A stretch of 64,000 bases of DNA, from positions 186,812,369-186,876,368 of the forward strand of contig CP136061.1 in the NCBI GenBank assembly GCA_032622095.1, read 5' to 3'. Below, piece after piece: positions 9,795 through 22,259 of the stretch. Position numbers and translations under genes: made by a program. The notes below the pieces were generated by a model. It was given only the letters and a program-made list of their open reading frames with translations, had not been told where the DNA came from and did no database searches. This stretch comes from Siphonodentalium dalli. Lineage: Eukaryota > Mollusca > Scaphopoda > Gadilida > Siphonodentaliidae. Numbering within the stretch: position 1 is the first letter of the stretch; every line of letters begins with the position of its first letter.

Positions 9795-12230
9795 TAGCTC
9801 AGCGTCCAGTGTGCGTGCGTTCATTAGCAATTTCTTTTGGTTCACCATACAGGCCGATTCCCTCATCTGATCATCACCAAACTTCATATGAATCTTTGGG
9901 GTGACCTCTAGATGGGAGCCATCAATTTTTTCCTAATTTTGTTTAAAAAAGATGGCTGCCAGCAGCCATTTTGGATTTAAAATTTGAATCCATCAGCACA
10001 CCCTGCAGCCGTATTTATTGGAGAAATGTACAGGCATGTTTAGGATAACCTCAAGATGGGAGCTAACAATTTTTAGTGATTTTCGATGAAAAACATGGCA
10101 GCCATCTTGAATTTCACTCTTTGCATGACTAAATCCTTTGGCACACCCTACAGACAACATCCATCATCTAATGGCCACCAGACTGCATATGGATCTTCAT
10201 GGTGACCTCTGAATGGGAGCCATCAATTGTTTCCGAAAATTTGTTAAAAAATATGGCCGCCAGCAGCCATCTTAGATATTACTCTTTCCATGACTAAATC
10301 CTTTGGCACGCCATACAGGCCAGATCCCTCATCCGATCATCATCAAACTTCTTGCAGATCTTCGGGGTGCCTCCAGATGGGAGCCATTGATTATTTCTGC
10401 AATTCGTTAAAAAACATGGCCACCAGCAGCCATCTTGAATTTCAAATTTGAATCCATCTGCACACCCTGCAGCCCGCGTATATCATAATAAAAATGTTTT
10501 GTAAATGGTGTAAATGTACAGGCATGGTTAGGATCACCTCTAGACGGAACTGTTGAATTTGAACGATTTTTGATTGAAACATGGCTGCCGGCAGCCATCT
10601 TATATTTTGCTTTTTGCATGACTAATTTCTTTGGCACACCCTACAGACCAAATCCCTCATCTCATCATCACCAAACTTCATAAGGATCTTTGGGGTGACC
10701 TCTAGATAGGAGCCAACGATGGCTGCCATCTTTGATTTTACTCTTTGCATGACTAAATCCTTCGGCAAAACCAATAGGTCACATCCCTCATCCGATTGTC
10801 ACAAAACTTCATAAGGATCTTCAGGGTGACCCCTAGATGGGAAAAACATGGTCGCCTACAGCCATCTTGGAATTTAATCTTTTCATGACTAACATCCTTT
10901 GGCACACCCTACATGTCACATCCATCATCCCTCATCCAAACTTCATATGGTTCTTTAGTGTGACCTAGATGGAAGCTGTCCAATTCTTCCGAATTTGTTA
11001 AAAAACATTAACGCATGGAGCCATTTTGGATTTCACATTTTAATCCAGTCTATGTAAACATACACTCAGATTCATACTGATACTGAGTCTATTGCATTCC
11101 CATCAACTTTTCATTTCTGAACGGTTGTGGGCTTCCCCCAAATTACGTCACACCGCACTAAATATAAATCTGAAATTAGTTGATTGACAGGCGTAAACAT
11201 GGTCACGTGCCAGTGCCGTCATGGCCGCTTCAACCATGTGAAGCCGATTCTAAGAATCGGAATTAATAGTTGCAGGGTTTTTGACTTTGTTCGGCGGTTG
11301 GTTTACTGACAATAAAGAGAAACAGCTAGCTTCCGGGATCCAAAATAATATGTACAATAACTAAGACAGATCTTCTTGAAATTATAAAAAATGTCTGTGG
11401 ATCTCTTGGACTCAGAACGAATTAGTTTTTAGATTGGCCAGGCGATTTGTCGCCCATGTTGTCAAAAAATAACACAAATCAACGGCCACGAATCAAAAAT
11501 ACATGAATGTCGGGACTATCTGCTAAAACAACTACAGAACTAAAAAAAAGTTAAATGACATAACAAAACGATATATCAGTTCCCCAGTACCGGCAGTAGT
11601 ACCACCGCAGCCAAAACGAGCGTAGAGAAACACAATTCTACCACCAACCCCACCGAAACCCTCCCGACCTTACACAGCCGTATTATTAGCTCCAAAGATT
11701 GGCCAGTTGTACCCTAATTACAGTTGCCTGCAATCCAAATTCCGGTGATTCTTGATTTTAAACTTTCGACCGCTCGTCAACAATCTACTTTATTTGTCGA
11801 TTTGTGAATTTCTCTTCCGGTATAACATGACGTCGTGCATACTATTTTAACAACATTTAGCCACACCTTCGGAAATTCCACACCGAGAGCACGTGACATG
11901 TTACTAATTTTTTATTGGGGCACACATTTCTTGGAGCTAAGTTTTGATTGGCGGTAATTACAAGGAATCCCGGGTTTGGGAAATGAAAACTGAACGAAAG
12001 GTCGTCAGACCCACTATTTTTTATATGTGGGTATGTAGTTTACTCCAGACTGATTTTAATCCATCGGCACACCATGCTGCCCACATATAGTGGAGAAATT
12101 TGATAAAATTAATTTCATTTACACAATGCAATCCATTTTCTGAAACTTTTTAACTTTCCTTCTTGATCATTCTATTGACTGCTCAGCATATAATTATTAA
12201 CGCCTCCCCAAGTTGAGCTACAGTGTTTTA
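9795..12230 (+). repeat. TAGCTCA-family tandem element, first copy
   Basis: It opens TAGCTCAG with a degraded hairpin and a GTGCGTGCG tract. Monomers of about 150-170 bp follow, built from phrases such as CAAACTTCAT, GATCTTTGGGGTGACC, TAGATGGGAGCC and GCAGCCATCTTG. It ends AAGTTGAGCTACAGTG at about 12210-12226. It is interrupted by a 1-kb DNA transposon at 11046-12052. Monomers are more diverged than in the next copy, suggesting greater age. Confidence 0.75.
11046..12052 (+). mobile_element. Non-autonomous DNA transposon with 9-bp TSD
   Basis: Terminal inverted repeats begin CAGTCT and share GTAAAC and an ATAC-CACA stretch. A perfect 9-bp direct repeat ATTTTAATC flanks it at 11037-11045 and 12053-12061. 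Removing the insert and one repeat restores the host phrase GGATTTCACATTTTAATCC, matching neighbouring monomers. A 9-bp duplication fits Mutator-like elements best; the superfamily is inferred. No transposase frame is seen. Confidence 0.75.
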
Positions 12231-12470
12231 TATTATTATTATTATATAATAGACAAATTTTGTTCTTATACCATTCATAAATATCGCATACATTGCTTGA
12301 TATTGTCACATTTACATTCTTTGTTATGTAAACAAACATCAAAAACGTTACAGAACCATTTGTTCATAGACAAACACTCAGAACTATCAGATTGTCCAAT
12401 GAAAATGTTCTGTTGCGCAAATATCAAATTATTGGCGCCATCAACAACGCATTTCAAATCACACCATTTT

Positions 12471-15400
12471 TAGCTCAATTTACTCTTGTAAGTTTGAGCT
12501 ATTGCCATGGCTTGGCGTCCGTCGTCTGTGTGTGCGTGTGTCCGTCAACAATTTCCTTTGGCGCGGGCTACAGGTCGTACCTTTGGTCTGATCTTTATGA
12601 AATTTTGCATGAATGTTGACATTGACATGTAGATGGGAACGAGTCATTTTGGGGTCATTCGGCCAAAAAACATTGCCGCTGGTGGCCATCTTGGATTTCA
12701 AAATTCAATCCATTGGCGCGGGCTACAGGTCGTACTGTTCGTTTGATCATCATGAAATTTGTCATGGATGTTAATATTGACATGTAGATGGGAACGAGTC
12801 ATTTTGGGGTCGTTCGGCCAAAAAACATGGCCGTCAGCAGCCATCTTGGATTTTACTCTTTGCATGACTAAATCATTTGACGCAGGCTACAGGTCGTAGT
12901 TTTGATTGGAACTTCATGAAATTTGTCAAGGATGTTAACAATGACATGTAGATGGGAACGAGTGATTTTGGGGTTGTTCGGCCAAAAAACATGGCCGCCA
13001 GCAGCCATCTTGGATTTTACTCTTTTCATGACTAAATCCTTTGGCGCGGGCTACAGGTCGTACCTTTGGTCTGATCTTTATGAAATTTGTCATGAATGTT
13101 GATATTGACATGTATATGGGAACGAGTCATTTTGGGGTCATACGGCCAAAAAACATGGCCTCTGGCAGCCATCTTGGATTTTACTCTTTGCATGACTAAA
13201 TCCTTTGGCGCAGGCTACAGGTCGTAGTTTTGATCAGAACTTCATGAAATTTGTCATGAATGTTAACAATGACATGTAGATGGGAACGAGAGATTTTGGG
13301 GTTGTTCGGCCAAAAAACATGGCCGCCAGCAGCCATCATGGATTTTACTCTTTGCATGACTAAATCCTTTGGCGCGGGCTACAGGTCGTACCTATGGTCT
13401 GATCTTTATGAATTTTGTCTTGAATGTTGACATTGACATGTAGATGGGAACGAGTCATTTTGGGGTCATTCGGCCAAAAAACATGCCGCTGGTGGCCATT
13501 TTGGATTTCAAAATTCAATCCATTGGCGCGGGCTACAGGTCGTGCTGTTCGTCTGATCATCATGAAATTTGTCATGAATGTTAATATTGACATGTAGATG
13601 GGAACGATTGATTTTGGGGTCGTTCAGCCAAAAAACATGGCCGCCAGCAGCCATCTTGGATTTTACTCTTTGCATGACTAAATTCTTTGGCGCGGGCTAC
13701 AGGTCGTACCTTTGGTCTGACCTTTATGAAATTTGTCATGAATATTGATATTGACATGTATATGGGAACGAGTCATTTTGGGGTCATACGGCCAAAAAAC
13801 ATGGCCGCTGGCAGCCATCTTGGATTTTACTCTTTGCATGACTAAATCCTTTGGCGCAGGCTACAGGTCGTAGTTTTGATCAGAACTTCATGAAATTTGT
13901 CATGGATGTTAACAATGACATGTAGATGGGAACGAGTGATTTTGGGGTTGTTCGGCCAAAAAACATGGCCGCCAGCAGCCATCATGGATTTTACTCTTTG
14001 CATGACTAAATCCTTTGGCGCGGGCTACAGGTCGTACCTATGGTCTGATCTTTATGAATTTTGTCATGAATGTTGACATTGACATGTAGATGGGAACGAG
14101 TCATTTTGGGGTCATTCGGCCAAAAAACATGGCCGCTGGTGGCCATTTTGGATTTCAAAATTCAATCCATTGGCGCGGGCTACAGGTCGTGCTGTTCGTC
14201 TGATCATCATGAAATTTGTCATGGATGTTAATATTGACATGTAGATGGGAACGATTGATTTTGGGGTCGTTCAGCCAAAAAACACGACCGCCAGCAGCCA
14301 TCTTGGATTTTACTCTTTGCATGACTAAATTCTTTGGCGCAGGCTACAGGTTGTAGCTTTGGTCAGAACTTCATGAAATTTGTCATGGATGTTAACAATG
14401 ACATGTAGATGGGAACGAGTGATTTTGGGGTCGTTCGGCCAAAAAACATGGCCACCAGCAGCCATCTTGGATTTTACTCTTTCGATGACTAAATCCTTTG
14501 GCGCGGGTTGCAGGTCGTACCTTTGGTCTGACCTTTATGAAATTTGTCATGAATATTGATATTGACATGTATATGGGAACGAGTCATTTTGGGGTCATAC
14601 GGCCAAAAAACATGGACGCTGGCAGCCATCTTGGATTTCAAAATTCAATCCATTGGCATGGGCTACAGGTCGTACTGTTTGTCTGATCATCATGATATTT
14701 ATCATGGATGTTAATATTAACATGTAGATGGGAACGAGTCATTTTGGGGTCGTTTGGCTAAAAAAACATGTCCGCCAGCAGCCATATTGGATTTTACTCT
14801 TTGCATGAATAAATCCTTTGGTGCGGGCTACAGGTCGTAGCTTTTGTCGGAACTTCATGAAATTTGTCATGTATGTTAACAATGACATGTAGATGGGAAA
14901 CGAGTGATTTTGGGGTCATTCGGCCAAAAAAACATGGCCGCTGGTGGCCATTTTGGATTTCAAAATTCAATCCATTGGCGCGGGCTACAGGTCGTGCTGT
15001 TCGTCTGATCATCATGAAATTTGTCATGGATGTTAATATTGACATGTAGATGGGAACGAGTCATTTTGGGATCGTTCGGCCAAAAAACATGGCCTCTGGC
15101 AGCCATCTTGGATTTTACTCTTTGCATGACTAAATCCTTTGGCGCAGGCTACAGGTCGTAGTTTTGATCAGAACTTCATGAAATTTGTCATGGATGTTAA
15201 CAATGACATGTAGATGGGAACGAGTGATTTTGGGGTTGTTCGGCCAAAAAACATGGCCGCCAGCAGCCATCATGGATTTTACTCTTTGCATGACTAAATC
15301 CTTTGGCGCGGGCTACAGGTCATACCTTTGATCAGATCATTATGAGATTTGTAAAGGCTGTAGATGGGAACGAGTCATTTTGGGGTAATTCGGAAAAAAA

Positions 15401-15642
15401 CATGGCTGCCGGTGGCCATTTTAGAATTTACTCTTTGCATCAATAAATCCTTTGGCACACCATAATCACCACATCCCTGATCCGATCATTATGAAACCTG
15501 TTATGAATGTTGATATTGACATGTACATCTAGTCTTACTTAGACATTTCAATTAGCACTTTTCCTATTCCCCCATGTACTGTCGACCATTAAATTATTCC
15601 CCTATCTAAGTTGAGCTACAGTGTCATTGACACTTTCATTTA
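12471..15642 (+). repeat. TAGCTCA-family tandem element, long array with higher-order period
   Basis: It starts with the hairpin TAGCTCAA...TTTGAGCTA and a GTGTGTGCGTGTGTCCGTC tract and ends TTGAGCTACAGTGTCATTGA. About 18 monomers carry GACATGTAGATGGGAACGAG, at roughly 12624, 12778, 12943, 13107, 13271, 13436, 13590, 13755, 13918, 14083 and onward. Spacing alternates between 152-154 and 163-167 bp because two monomer types alternate in a higher-order pattern. Copies are very similar, so the array is young or homogenised. No gene is present. Confidence 0.85.
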
Positions 15643-15692
15643 ATTTACATGTTGTTTACATGTTGAATCTACATAACTCCTCCTTCATTCAG

Positions 15693-15809
15693 ATATCAGA
15701 GTTGGAAGAAGAACTTGAGGAGATTGGACGGAAGCAGACAGAATACGAGGAGCGGATTGAAGAAGAATCACAGTCACAGGGTCGAGATTTGGAACTTGAG
15801 GAGTCACAG
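15693..15809 (+). CDS. SMC1A: SMC1A exon 3 (N-terminal coiled coil)
   Basis: A phase 0-0 exon of 39 codons after a TTCATTCAG acceptor and before a GTACAC donor. It carries RIEEESQSQGRDLELEE, a strongly conserved SMC1A signature in the coiled coil. The surrounding open frame runs on into the intron, but the donor sits exactly where the family sequence continues in exon 4. The upstream intron is the second largest here and ends only about 50 bp after a long tandem-core repeat. Confidence 0.97.
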
Positions 15810-16612
15810 GTACACACCATTCCGGTCTTGAAATGCTTGTGAAGAAAGAGTTTGATGTTACTCATTTTCAGATGATAACTCCAGTTAAATTGAAGATATC
15901 CCTTTAAAAATTTGAAACTTTAATGACCAAAAATACAGGATGAAATAATAAGTTGTATGCATTTTCGCAGTACTGTTATTTTTTGAGGAGAAACACAGCT
16001 GAGAAACATCCTAACTTCTTGCAATGACGAACATTCTAATTTTGCTCGAAGGTTTAGGAAAATTGTTTTCAAACAGCTATATGTCCGTGTCTCGGCATAA
16101 AATCACACCAAACATGGGCTTTGTAATATCTTAAGTTACCACCGTTATGCATAGATGTTGAAATCTGTATGGCTTTGTTATTATAACTTTATAAAATCAT
16201 TTTCTGTTGACCTGGTGTTTGTTGCCCACTCTACCTACAGTATAATAACACTCGGTACTACAAAACACATGAAAATTATTACTTACGTTCACCTACAGTT
16301 CAATGAGGCTGCTTACCAAGCTATGGTCTCTTTTTAGCAAGATTTTGAGATATTATACTAGGAATAAAGATAGCCTTTCAAACTGGTTATGCCAAAGTTG
16401 TATCACCTTTGGTGTATAGTTGAACCATAATGGATTTATAATTTATAAATATTGACTGCCCTAAATTACTTACCAGCATTATTGCAGACTTACCTATAAA
16501 CTTGAAAAAGAGGGTTGGGGTATTGGATTTACTCACTCAGCTATGCCTGGGGTAAAAACTTACTGTGGCATGCACTATATGAATGCAGCTGTTATAAAAC
16601 ACTCACTCACAG
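15810..16612 (+). other. Intron 3, no recognised feature
   Basis: An 803-bp AT-rich intron between exons 3 and 4. No hairpin, TCCG tract, terminal repeat or coding signal was seen. The same is true of the 304-bp intron 16828-17131. Confidence 0.6.
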
Positions 16613-16827
16613 GTCCAAGAATACCATCGTCTGAAAGAAGAGGCTGGCAAAAGAGCTGCAAAGTATTCTCAAGATATGGACTCTATAACCCGAGAACAGA
16701 AGTCTGACCAAGACAAATATGAGAATGAGACTCGAAAGAAAAGTGAGCTTGGAGCTAAAATCAAACAGAAGGAACATGAGATTGAGGAAAACAGGAAACG
16801 GCTGGACAAGCTGAATGAATATATTAG
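16613..16827 (+). CDS. SMC1A: SMC1A exon 4 (N-terminal coiled coil)
   Basis: A 215-nt exon, phase 0 in and phase 2 out, between a CTCACTCACAG acceptor and a GTATAC donor. It encodes YHRLKEEAGKRAAKYSQD and IKQKEHEIEENRKRLDKL, both colinear with SMC1A. The composition is dominated by Lys, Glu and Gln, as expected for the antiparallel coiled-coil arm. It is fragment residues 85-156, with the last Arg codon split with exon 5. Confidence 0.97.
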
Positions 16828-17131
16828 GTATACAGTTCAGTTTTTCAGCACATACGGGTTTAGTATGCATATATTCTGCTCAATTTCAGATGTAAGCATT
16901 AAAGGTTAAGTAGGAAAGAAAACCAAAGTCTGTTACGTATATATCAGTGATATAACATCACCAATATATGTGTAACTCTTTGTCATTTTAAACTGATTTA
17001 GCACATTTACGAGCAAAAATAGCTTCTATGTTCTTACTAATGGCAAAGACAACTTTAAATAACTTTGAAGCTAACTTAGAAGATAACTTTTGAAGTTGTA
17101 AATATGATATTTTAATATGACTTACTTATAG

Positions 17132-17267
17132 GACAAGCAATATAGCAGTTGAAGACCACAAGCGTCAGGAGGTTGAATTAGCTCGGGATGTTGGTCTAGC
17201 TACCAGTAGGATAAATGAGATTAATGAAGAACTTGGTTCTGTCATTGAACAGCTTGGTGAGGCCAAG
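17132..17267 (+). CDS. SMC1A: SMC1A exon 5 (N-terminal coiled coil)
   Basis: A 136-nt exon that follows a short 304-bp intron. It completes the Arg codon and encodes a segment ending INEINEELGSVIEQLGEAK, which aligns with the end of the SMC1A N-terminal arm. The acceptor is CTTATAG and the donor GTAATG. It leaves in phase 0 into a 4.0 kb intron filled with hairpin/TCCG repeats. Confidence 0.96.
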
Positions 17268-17759
17268 GTAATGTACTTACTGTACAAAATATAATTATTG
17301 GCATATGTTAGCTAAGATGCCCTCTCGAGCTATTTTTTCTTTGTTAATACTCTTGATTAGTGGATACTTTCTTACAGTCTTGTTTTTTGCCTCACCTTCA
17401 TAGTTTCTTTTGTTATCATGGTTGAAAATGTTAGATCAATTAAAATTGACTGTTTTTAAGAGTTATAAAGTTCTGCACCAGAAGCGGAGTTTAGTTAAAC
17501 TTTTCTATACTAAATGGATTGACCCACTCAGTTATAAATGTATACATTGCAATGGTCTATTAATCATCTAGAGGGGTGTTCAAGAAATATGAGCAGACGA
17601 CAGATGGTTAGAAAGTATAGAAGTAATCCTATTCAGCGGTGGGTAAATGTTCATATAATAAGTTCAACAAATCACAATAAGTGTTATCTGAACATTTCCT
17701 ATGGGAAACGAGTGTTTGGTATAGAATGGGTTAAAGTGTGTTGCTAAAATAGTACTAAA

Positions 17760-17990
17760 ATATTATTGTCCCCCGAAAAATTAATTTTCGGGGGACTATA
17801 GAAACGGGCTTCGTCCGTCCGTCCGTTCGTTCGTCCATCCGTCCGTCCGTCTGTCACACTTTTGAGTACCTTCATGGTGTAATCATCTCCTCCTACAGAT
17901 TTCATCCCAGAGATTTGAAACTTCAGAATATTGTTGCCCATATATTGGAGATGTGCAACATGTATATAGATGACGGAATTTTGTTTTTAT
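17760..17990 (+). repeat. GTCCCCCG-family hairpin/TCCG element
   Basis: The opening hairpin GTCCCCCGAAAAA...TTTTCGGGGGAC is followed by a CCGTCCGTCCGTTCG tract. The body contains TACCTTCATGGTGTAATC and ATGTGCAACATGTATATAG. The same 3' body recurs at about 20876-20998. It abuts the TACGCCC element. Confidence 0.75.
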
Positions 17991-18856
17991 ACGCCCGTTT
18001 GAAAAAACGGTCGTATTATAGTATTGGTATGTGGGTTTATTAGCCGAAAAGTAAGTACAAGTTCGAATTTGGGTTCCGCCCGCCAATTTTCACCGGAGTT
18101 ATGCCCCTTATTTGACGTTTTTTTACTTAGAAAATCCTTGAAATTTGTTGTCCGGATGATAACTTTAGTATAGTTTACCGGAATGAATCCAAATTTGGTA
18201 TATTACTTTCTCCCACCAAAACACAGGTCAAGTTCGAACTTGGGTTCTGTCCGACCATTTTTGGCAGAGTTATGCCCCTTTTTCGACTCAGAAAATTCAG
18301 TTTTTCTTATGTTTTTTGGTTTCCGGATGATAACTCGATTTTGGAATGTTTATACGCAAAACCCGTTATTTTGTGGATTACATATATCGAAATACAGCTC
18401 AAGTCCGTATTTCGTTTTAATCCGATAATTTTTGCGAGAGTTATGGCTCCTTTATTGACGTAATTTGACTTAGAAAATCCCTGAAATTTGTTGTCCGGAT
18501 GATAACTTTAGTTAGAGTGAACCGATTTCTATCAAATTTGGTATGTGGGTTTACTAGGAGAAAAGACAGCTCAAGTTCGAATTTGGGTTCCGTCCGCCAA
18601 GTTTCACCGGAGTTATGCCCCTTATTTGACGTAATTTGACTTAGAAAATCCCTGAAATTTGTTGTCCGGATGATAACTTTACTAGAGCTTATCGGATTCA
18701 ATGATAATTTGGTATATTACTTTCTCCCACCAAAACACAGGTCAAGTTCAAATTTGAGTTCCGTCCGCCAATTTTTACCAGAGTTATGCCCCTTTTTTAC
18801 CAGTTTCCGCCGACCCAAGAGAGGGCGTATTTTGCACGCCCAGCGTAGCTCTTGTT
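17988..18856 (+). repeat. TACGCCC-family hairpin tandem element
   Basis: It opens TTTTTATACGCCCGTTTG with a complementary AAACGGTCGTATTA. Monomers of about 150-175 bp follow (landmarks TTGTCCGGATGATAACTTTA and GAGTTATGCCCC). It ends GGGCGTATTTTGCACGCCC and GCTCTTGTT. The ends agree with the copy at 1651-2382. Confidence 0.8.
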
Positions 18857-19720
18857 GTTTTTATGTTCACCCATACTATAGTATGGTAAGCATAGTGACG
18901 TTGTCCGGATTGACCACTCGTCGTTCGTCTGTCTGTCTGTCCGTCTGTATGTCCATCCGTAGACACTTTACGAGTAATGCGATAACTCAAACATTTTCTA
19001 TCCGATCGGAACCAAATTTTGTATATGGGTTTCTCAGCCCAAAATACAGATCGATTTGGGTTTGATCTGATTTTTTGTTACATAGTTATGGCCCTTTTTC
19101 GACTTAGAATTCACGCATTCTGCCAAAAGTCAAACATTTTTTATCTGATTGGAACCAAATTTGGTATGCGAGTTTCACAGCCCAAAATACAGATCGAGTT
19201 CGAATATGGGTTTGATCCGATTTATTTTAAAGGAGTTATGACCCTTTTTTCGAAAATAAAATTAAAAAAATAAAATCCGATGCTATAACCGAAGTATTTT
19301 TTTTCCGATTGTGTTCATATTTGATATGTAGGTTTATAATGACACACCCCTCACCTGTATAGTTTTTGGTATTGGTTGATCGGTTTAGAAAATAATTAAC
19401 CCTTTACACACATGCTATCCAATGCAATAAGTTGAACATATTTCTTCTGATCTGCCTCATATTTCTTACCTAGGTTTTTCTTAGCACGTTCTTCATCTGT
19501 ATGGTTTTTGGTATTGTTTAATTAACCCTTTTCACTCTTATGTTTACTTGGAATTCACCCAAGCGCTATGACTCAAAACATTTTTCATCTGATCAACACC
19601 AAATTTGGTATATGAATTTATCACCCCTAAATACAGATCGAGTTCGAATATGGGTTTGATCCAATATATTTTAACAGAGTTATGACCTTTTATAATTCAA
19701 GTAATTACTGCTGGGAATTT
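18857..19720 (+). repeat. Hairpin/GTCTGTCCG element with CCATACTATAGTATGG start
   Basis: A perfect 16-nt palindrome CCATACTATAGTATGG at 18871-18886 is followed by a GTCTGTCTGTCCGTC tract. Monomers containing GGAACCAAATTTTGTATATG, ACAGATCGA and GAGTTATG then follow. The right edge is not sharp. Confidence 0.65.
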
Positions 19721-21010
19721 GAAGAGAACATATCCCACAGACCATGTGTGTTATTGAAATGAGTTAATTATCACTATGGATATTAGATACTACATGCTAT
19801 AAAGCCTGATAGTGGTACCACTGGCTGGCAGGACTTGTTTATCATTCATGTGTCAAACTGTGATTGATGACTCTCTGGTGGAGTTATGTTTTCTGTGCAA
19901 TATTAAGTTAACCCCTTTGTTGAAACAGGTTCATTAGATTAGTTAATGCAGACACTATATGACACCTATTCTAAAATAATAAATTGGAATAGTCCATTGT
20001 TACTTTGTAGGGATGTTTTACAGACATTGTTTTTTACAGACACTGTTGTCTTATCTTAGACAAAAATTAATCCACACATTCCTTAGTTCCATGATATGAT
20101 GTCATTGGAAATGATTAACCCTCTTCACACATCATATGGTTTTGATGCTTTTCATTTAATTATTCTCCTATTTTATGTCCAGGTTGATGGTGATCCACTT
20201 TTGATTTGCATGGATTTGGGATTAAAATTAGACCATTCCATAGACACATATTATGCGATAGACAGATATAATATTATCCCTTTCACTTTGAGCCAGGTTC
20301 AGTAAGGGTTTCAATAAATCACCAATTGTATATTCATCATTAGAGGAAATATCTTATTTTGAAATTCCCTCAATTGCATTTGGGCTCCAGGATAATATTA
20401 ATGGTGCTGGTATTCTTGAGACTGACTTATTGTACGGGTTTCTAAATCCAATGACATGCTTTTTATAGACTATTTTGTGTTTATCAGTTCATTAGTTTGG
20501 GTAAGATTAACCCCATTCTATCCGATTTGATAACTCAAATATTTCCATTGATTATGTTTATAGTTCTTGGCACAGTTTATGATAACACACCCCTAACCTG
20601 CATAGTGAGGGTCATTTGGTTTATTTTCTTAAAAATATTAACATCCTCCACCAATCCTGTTGACACAATGTGATAACTAAATATTTTTCACACGATCACT
20701 ATATAAAGTGTGAATTGTTGAAACTTTTGCACTCATGAAAAGGTTGGTGTAAGGATTTATAAAATTTATAAAAAATAGCTAATCGCTATCGCCAAGGTAT
20801 GGGTTAACATCTGCCGATCGTGATCGGCCTCTCGTTGTTTTGTTTTATTAACCATTTTTGACTTCTGTATGAGGGTACCTTCATGGTGTAATCAACTCCT
20901 ACAGTATTGATCGTAGATATTTGAAACTTCAGAGTATTGTTACCCACATATTGGAGATGTGCAACATGTATATAGATGACGGAATTTTTTTTTTTTTACG
21001 GAGTTATTAA
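19720..21010 (+). repeat. Degenerate repeat debris in intron 5
   Basis: AT-rich sequence with scattered monomer phrases such as CACACCCCTCACCTG and TAACTCAAATATTT. At 20876-20998 there is a second copy of the GTCCCCCG-family 3' body. Nothing coding was found. Confidence 0.5.
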
Positions 21011-21256
21011 CCCTTTTCGACATTTAAAAAAATTTCTTTAACAAAGCAGCATCGACTTGCCATTTGCCATTTGTTGTGGCAAATTGTATAGTATGATCTG
21101 CCTCTCAAAGCTAGCAAATTAGGCAATTTTTGTTGTTGCGAAACATGTACCATTATAATTTTATACTACCAAGGTCCAAGGAGTTGTCTCCTTATAGAAA
21201 GTGACCATAAATGACTTAATTTAGCTAAGGATTACTTATATCTTGTTGATTTTCAG

Positions 21257-21334
21257 GTTGACAAGCATGAGTCTGCAAGAGCTATAAAGAAAGCAGAATT
21301 GCTTGAAAACCTTAAAAGATTGTTCCCAGGAGTG
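21257..21334 (+). CDS. SMC1A: SMC1A exon 6 (approach to hinge)
   Basis: A 26-codon exon after a TTTTCAG acceptor. It ends at a GTTAGT donor and encodes VDKHESARAIKKAELLEN and LKRLFPGV, matching the SMC1A segment just before the hinge. The protein lacks one residue relative to the human PGSVYGRL stretch, reading PGV then HGRL across the junction. The GTTAGT donor is weaker than its neighbours but is the only one that keeps frame and homology. Confidence 0.93.
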
Positions 21335-21556
21335 GTTAGTATCAGAGGTTTTGTGTCATGAGACTGAATACATCAAACTAATCATTGATAAATAAAGGGA
21401 CTACTTGTATTGTGACTTGAGGACATAGACACATGTTTTATTTGAAACAAACATGAAGTATATTTGGGATGGCAATGACAGCATTTAAAAAGCAATACTT
21501 TTGAAACGTTCTGTACAAACTAAATGGGTGTGCTGACAAACTTTCGGAAATCTTTT

Positions 21557-22230
21557 TAGCTCAACTTGACAAAGTCAAGTTTGAGCTATTGCCATCAGTT
21601 GGCATCCGTTGTCCTTTTGTGGGGGCATCAACAATTTCCTTTGGCATACTGTACAGACCACATCCCTCATCCGATCATCACCAAACTTTATATGTTTCTT
21701 CGGGGTGACCTCTAGATGAGAGCTACCATTGAGGTCAGTGGATAAGTCGCCTTGTTGGATAAGTCACATTGAATATTGAAGCTGAAAATGTTGTCTTTTG
21801 GCTCTTTTTATTGTATCAGTCACAAATATTTCAATGGCTTGTAAGTGAACATTAGCATGACAGATTGGAGGTATTTTGAAAAGCACAGGATGCATTTTTA
21901 GCTCAAAAAAATATATTTCCGTATTTTTACTTGTTGTATGTCTAAATCCTTCGGCGCATTCAAGAGGCCAACTCCCTTATCCAATCATCACCAAACTTCA
22001 TTTGGATCTTCGGGGTGACTTCTAGATGGGAGCCATCATGGATGTTACTCTTCCTATTAGTATCACTGCATCCTTTGGCACTTTCTACAACCAAACATTT
22101 TCATCCGATTAATCTCAAAATGTTTATGCATCTTCAAGGTAACCTCTATTTACTTAAGCATTGTAATATATGGCATGATCCCATTTCCAAGTTGAGCTAC
22201 AGTGTCATTGACACTTTCATTTTAAATAAA
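21557..22230 (+). repeat. TAGCTCA-family element, short complete copy
   Basis: It opens with the near-perfect hairpin TAGCTCAACTTGAC / GTCAAGTTTGAGCTA and a CATCCGTTGTCC remnant of the tract. A few monomers follow, and it ends AAGTTGAGCTACAGTGTCAT. It has the same ends as 12471-15642 but few core monomers, showing that copy number of the core varies. Confidence 0.8.
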
Positions 22231-22259
22231 ATTGATGTTATAGTTGCTTTATCATTGAC

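Noticed and set aside
12624-15360. CRISPR-like array
   Set aside because: Regular repeats exist, but units are 150-167 bp with no unique spacers, in an animal intron.
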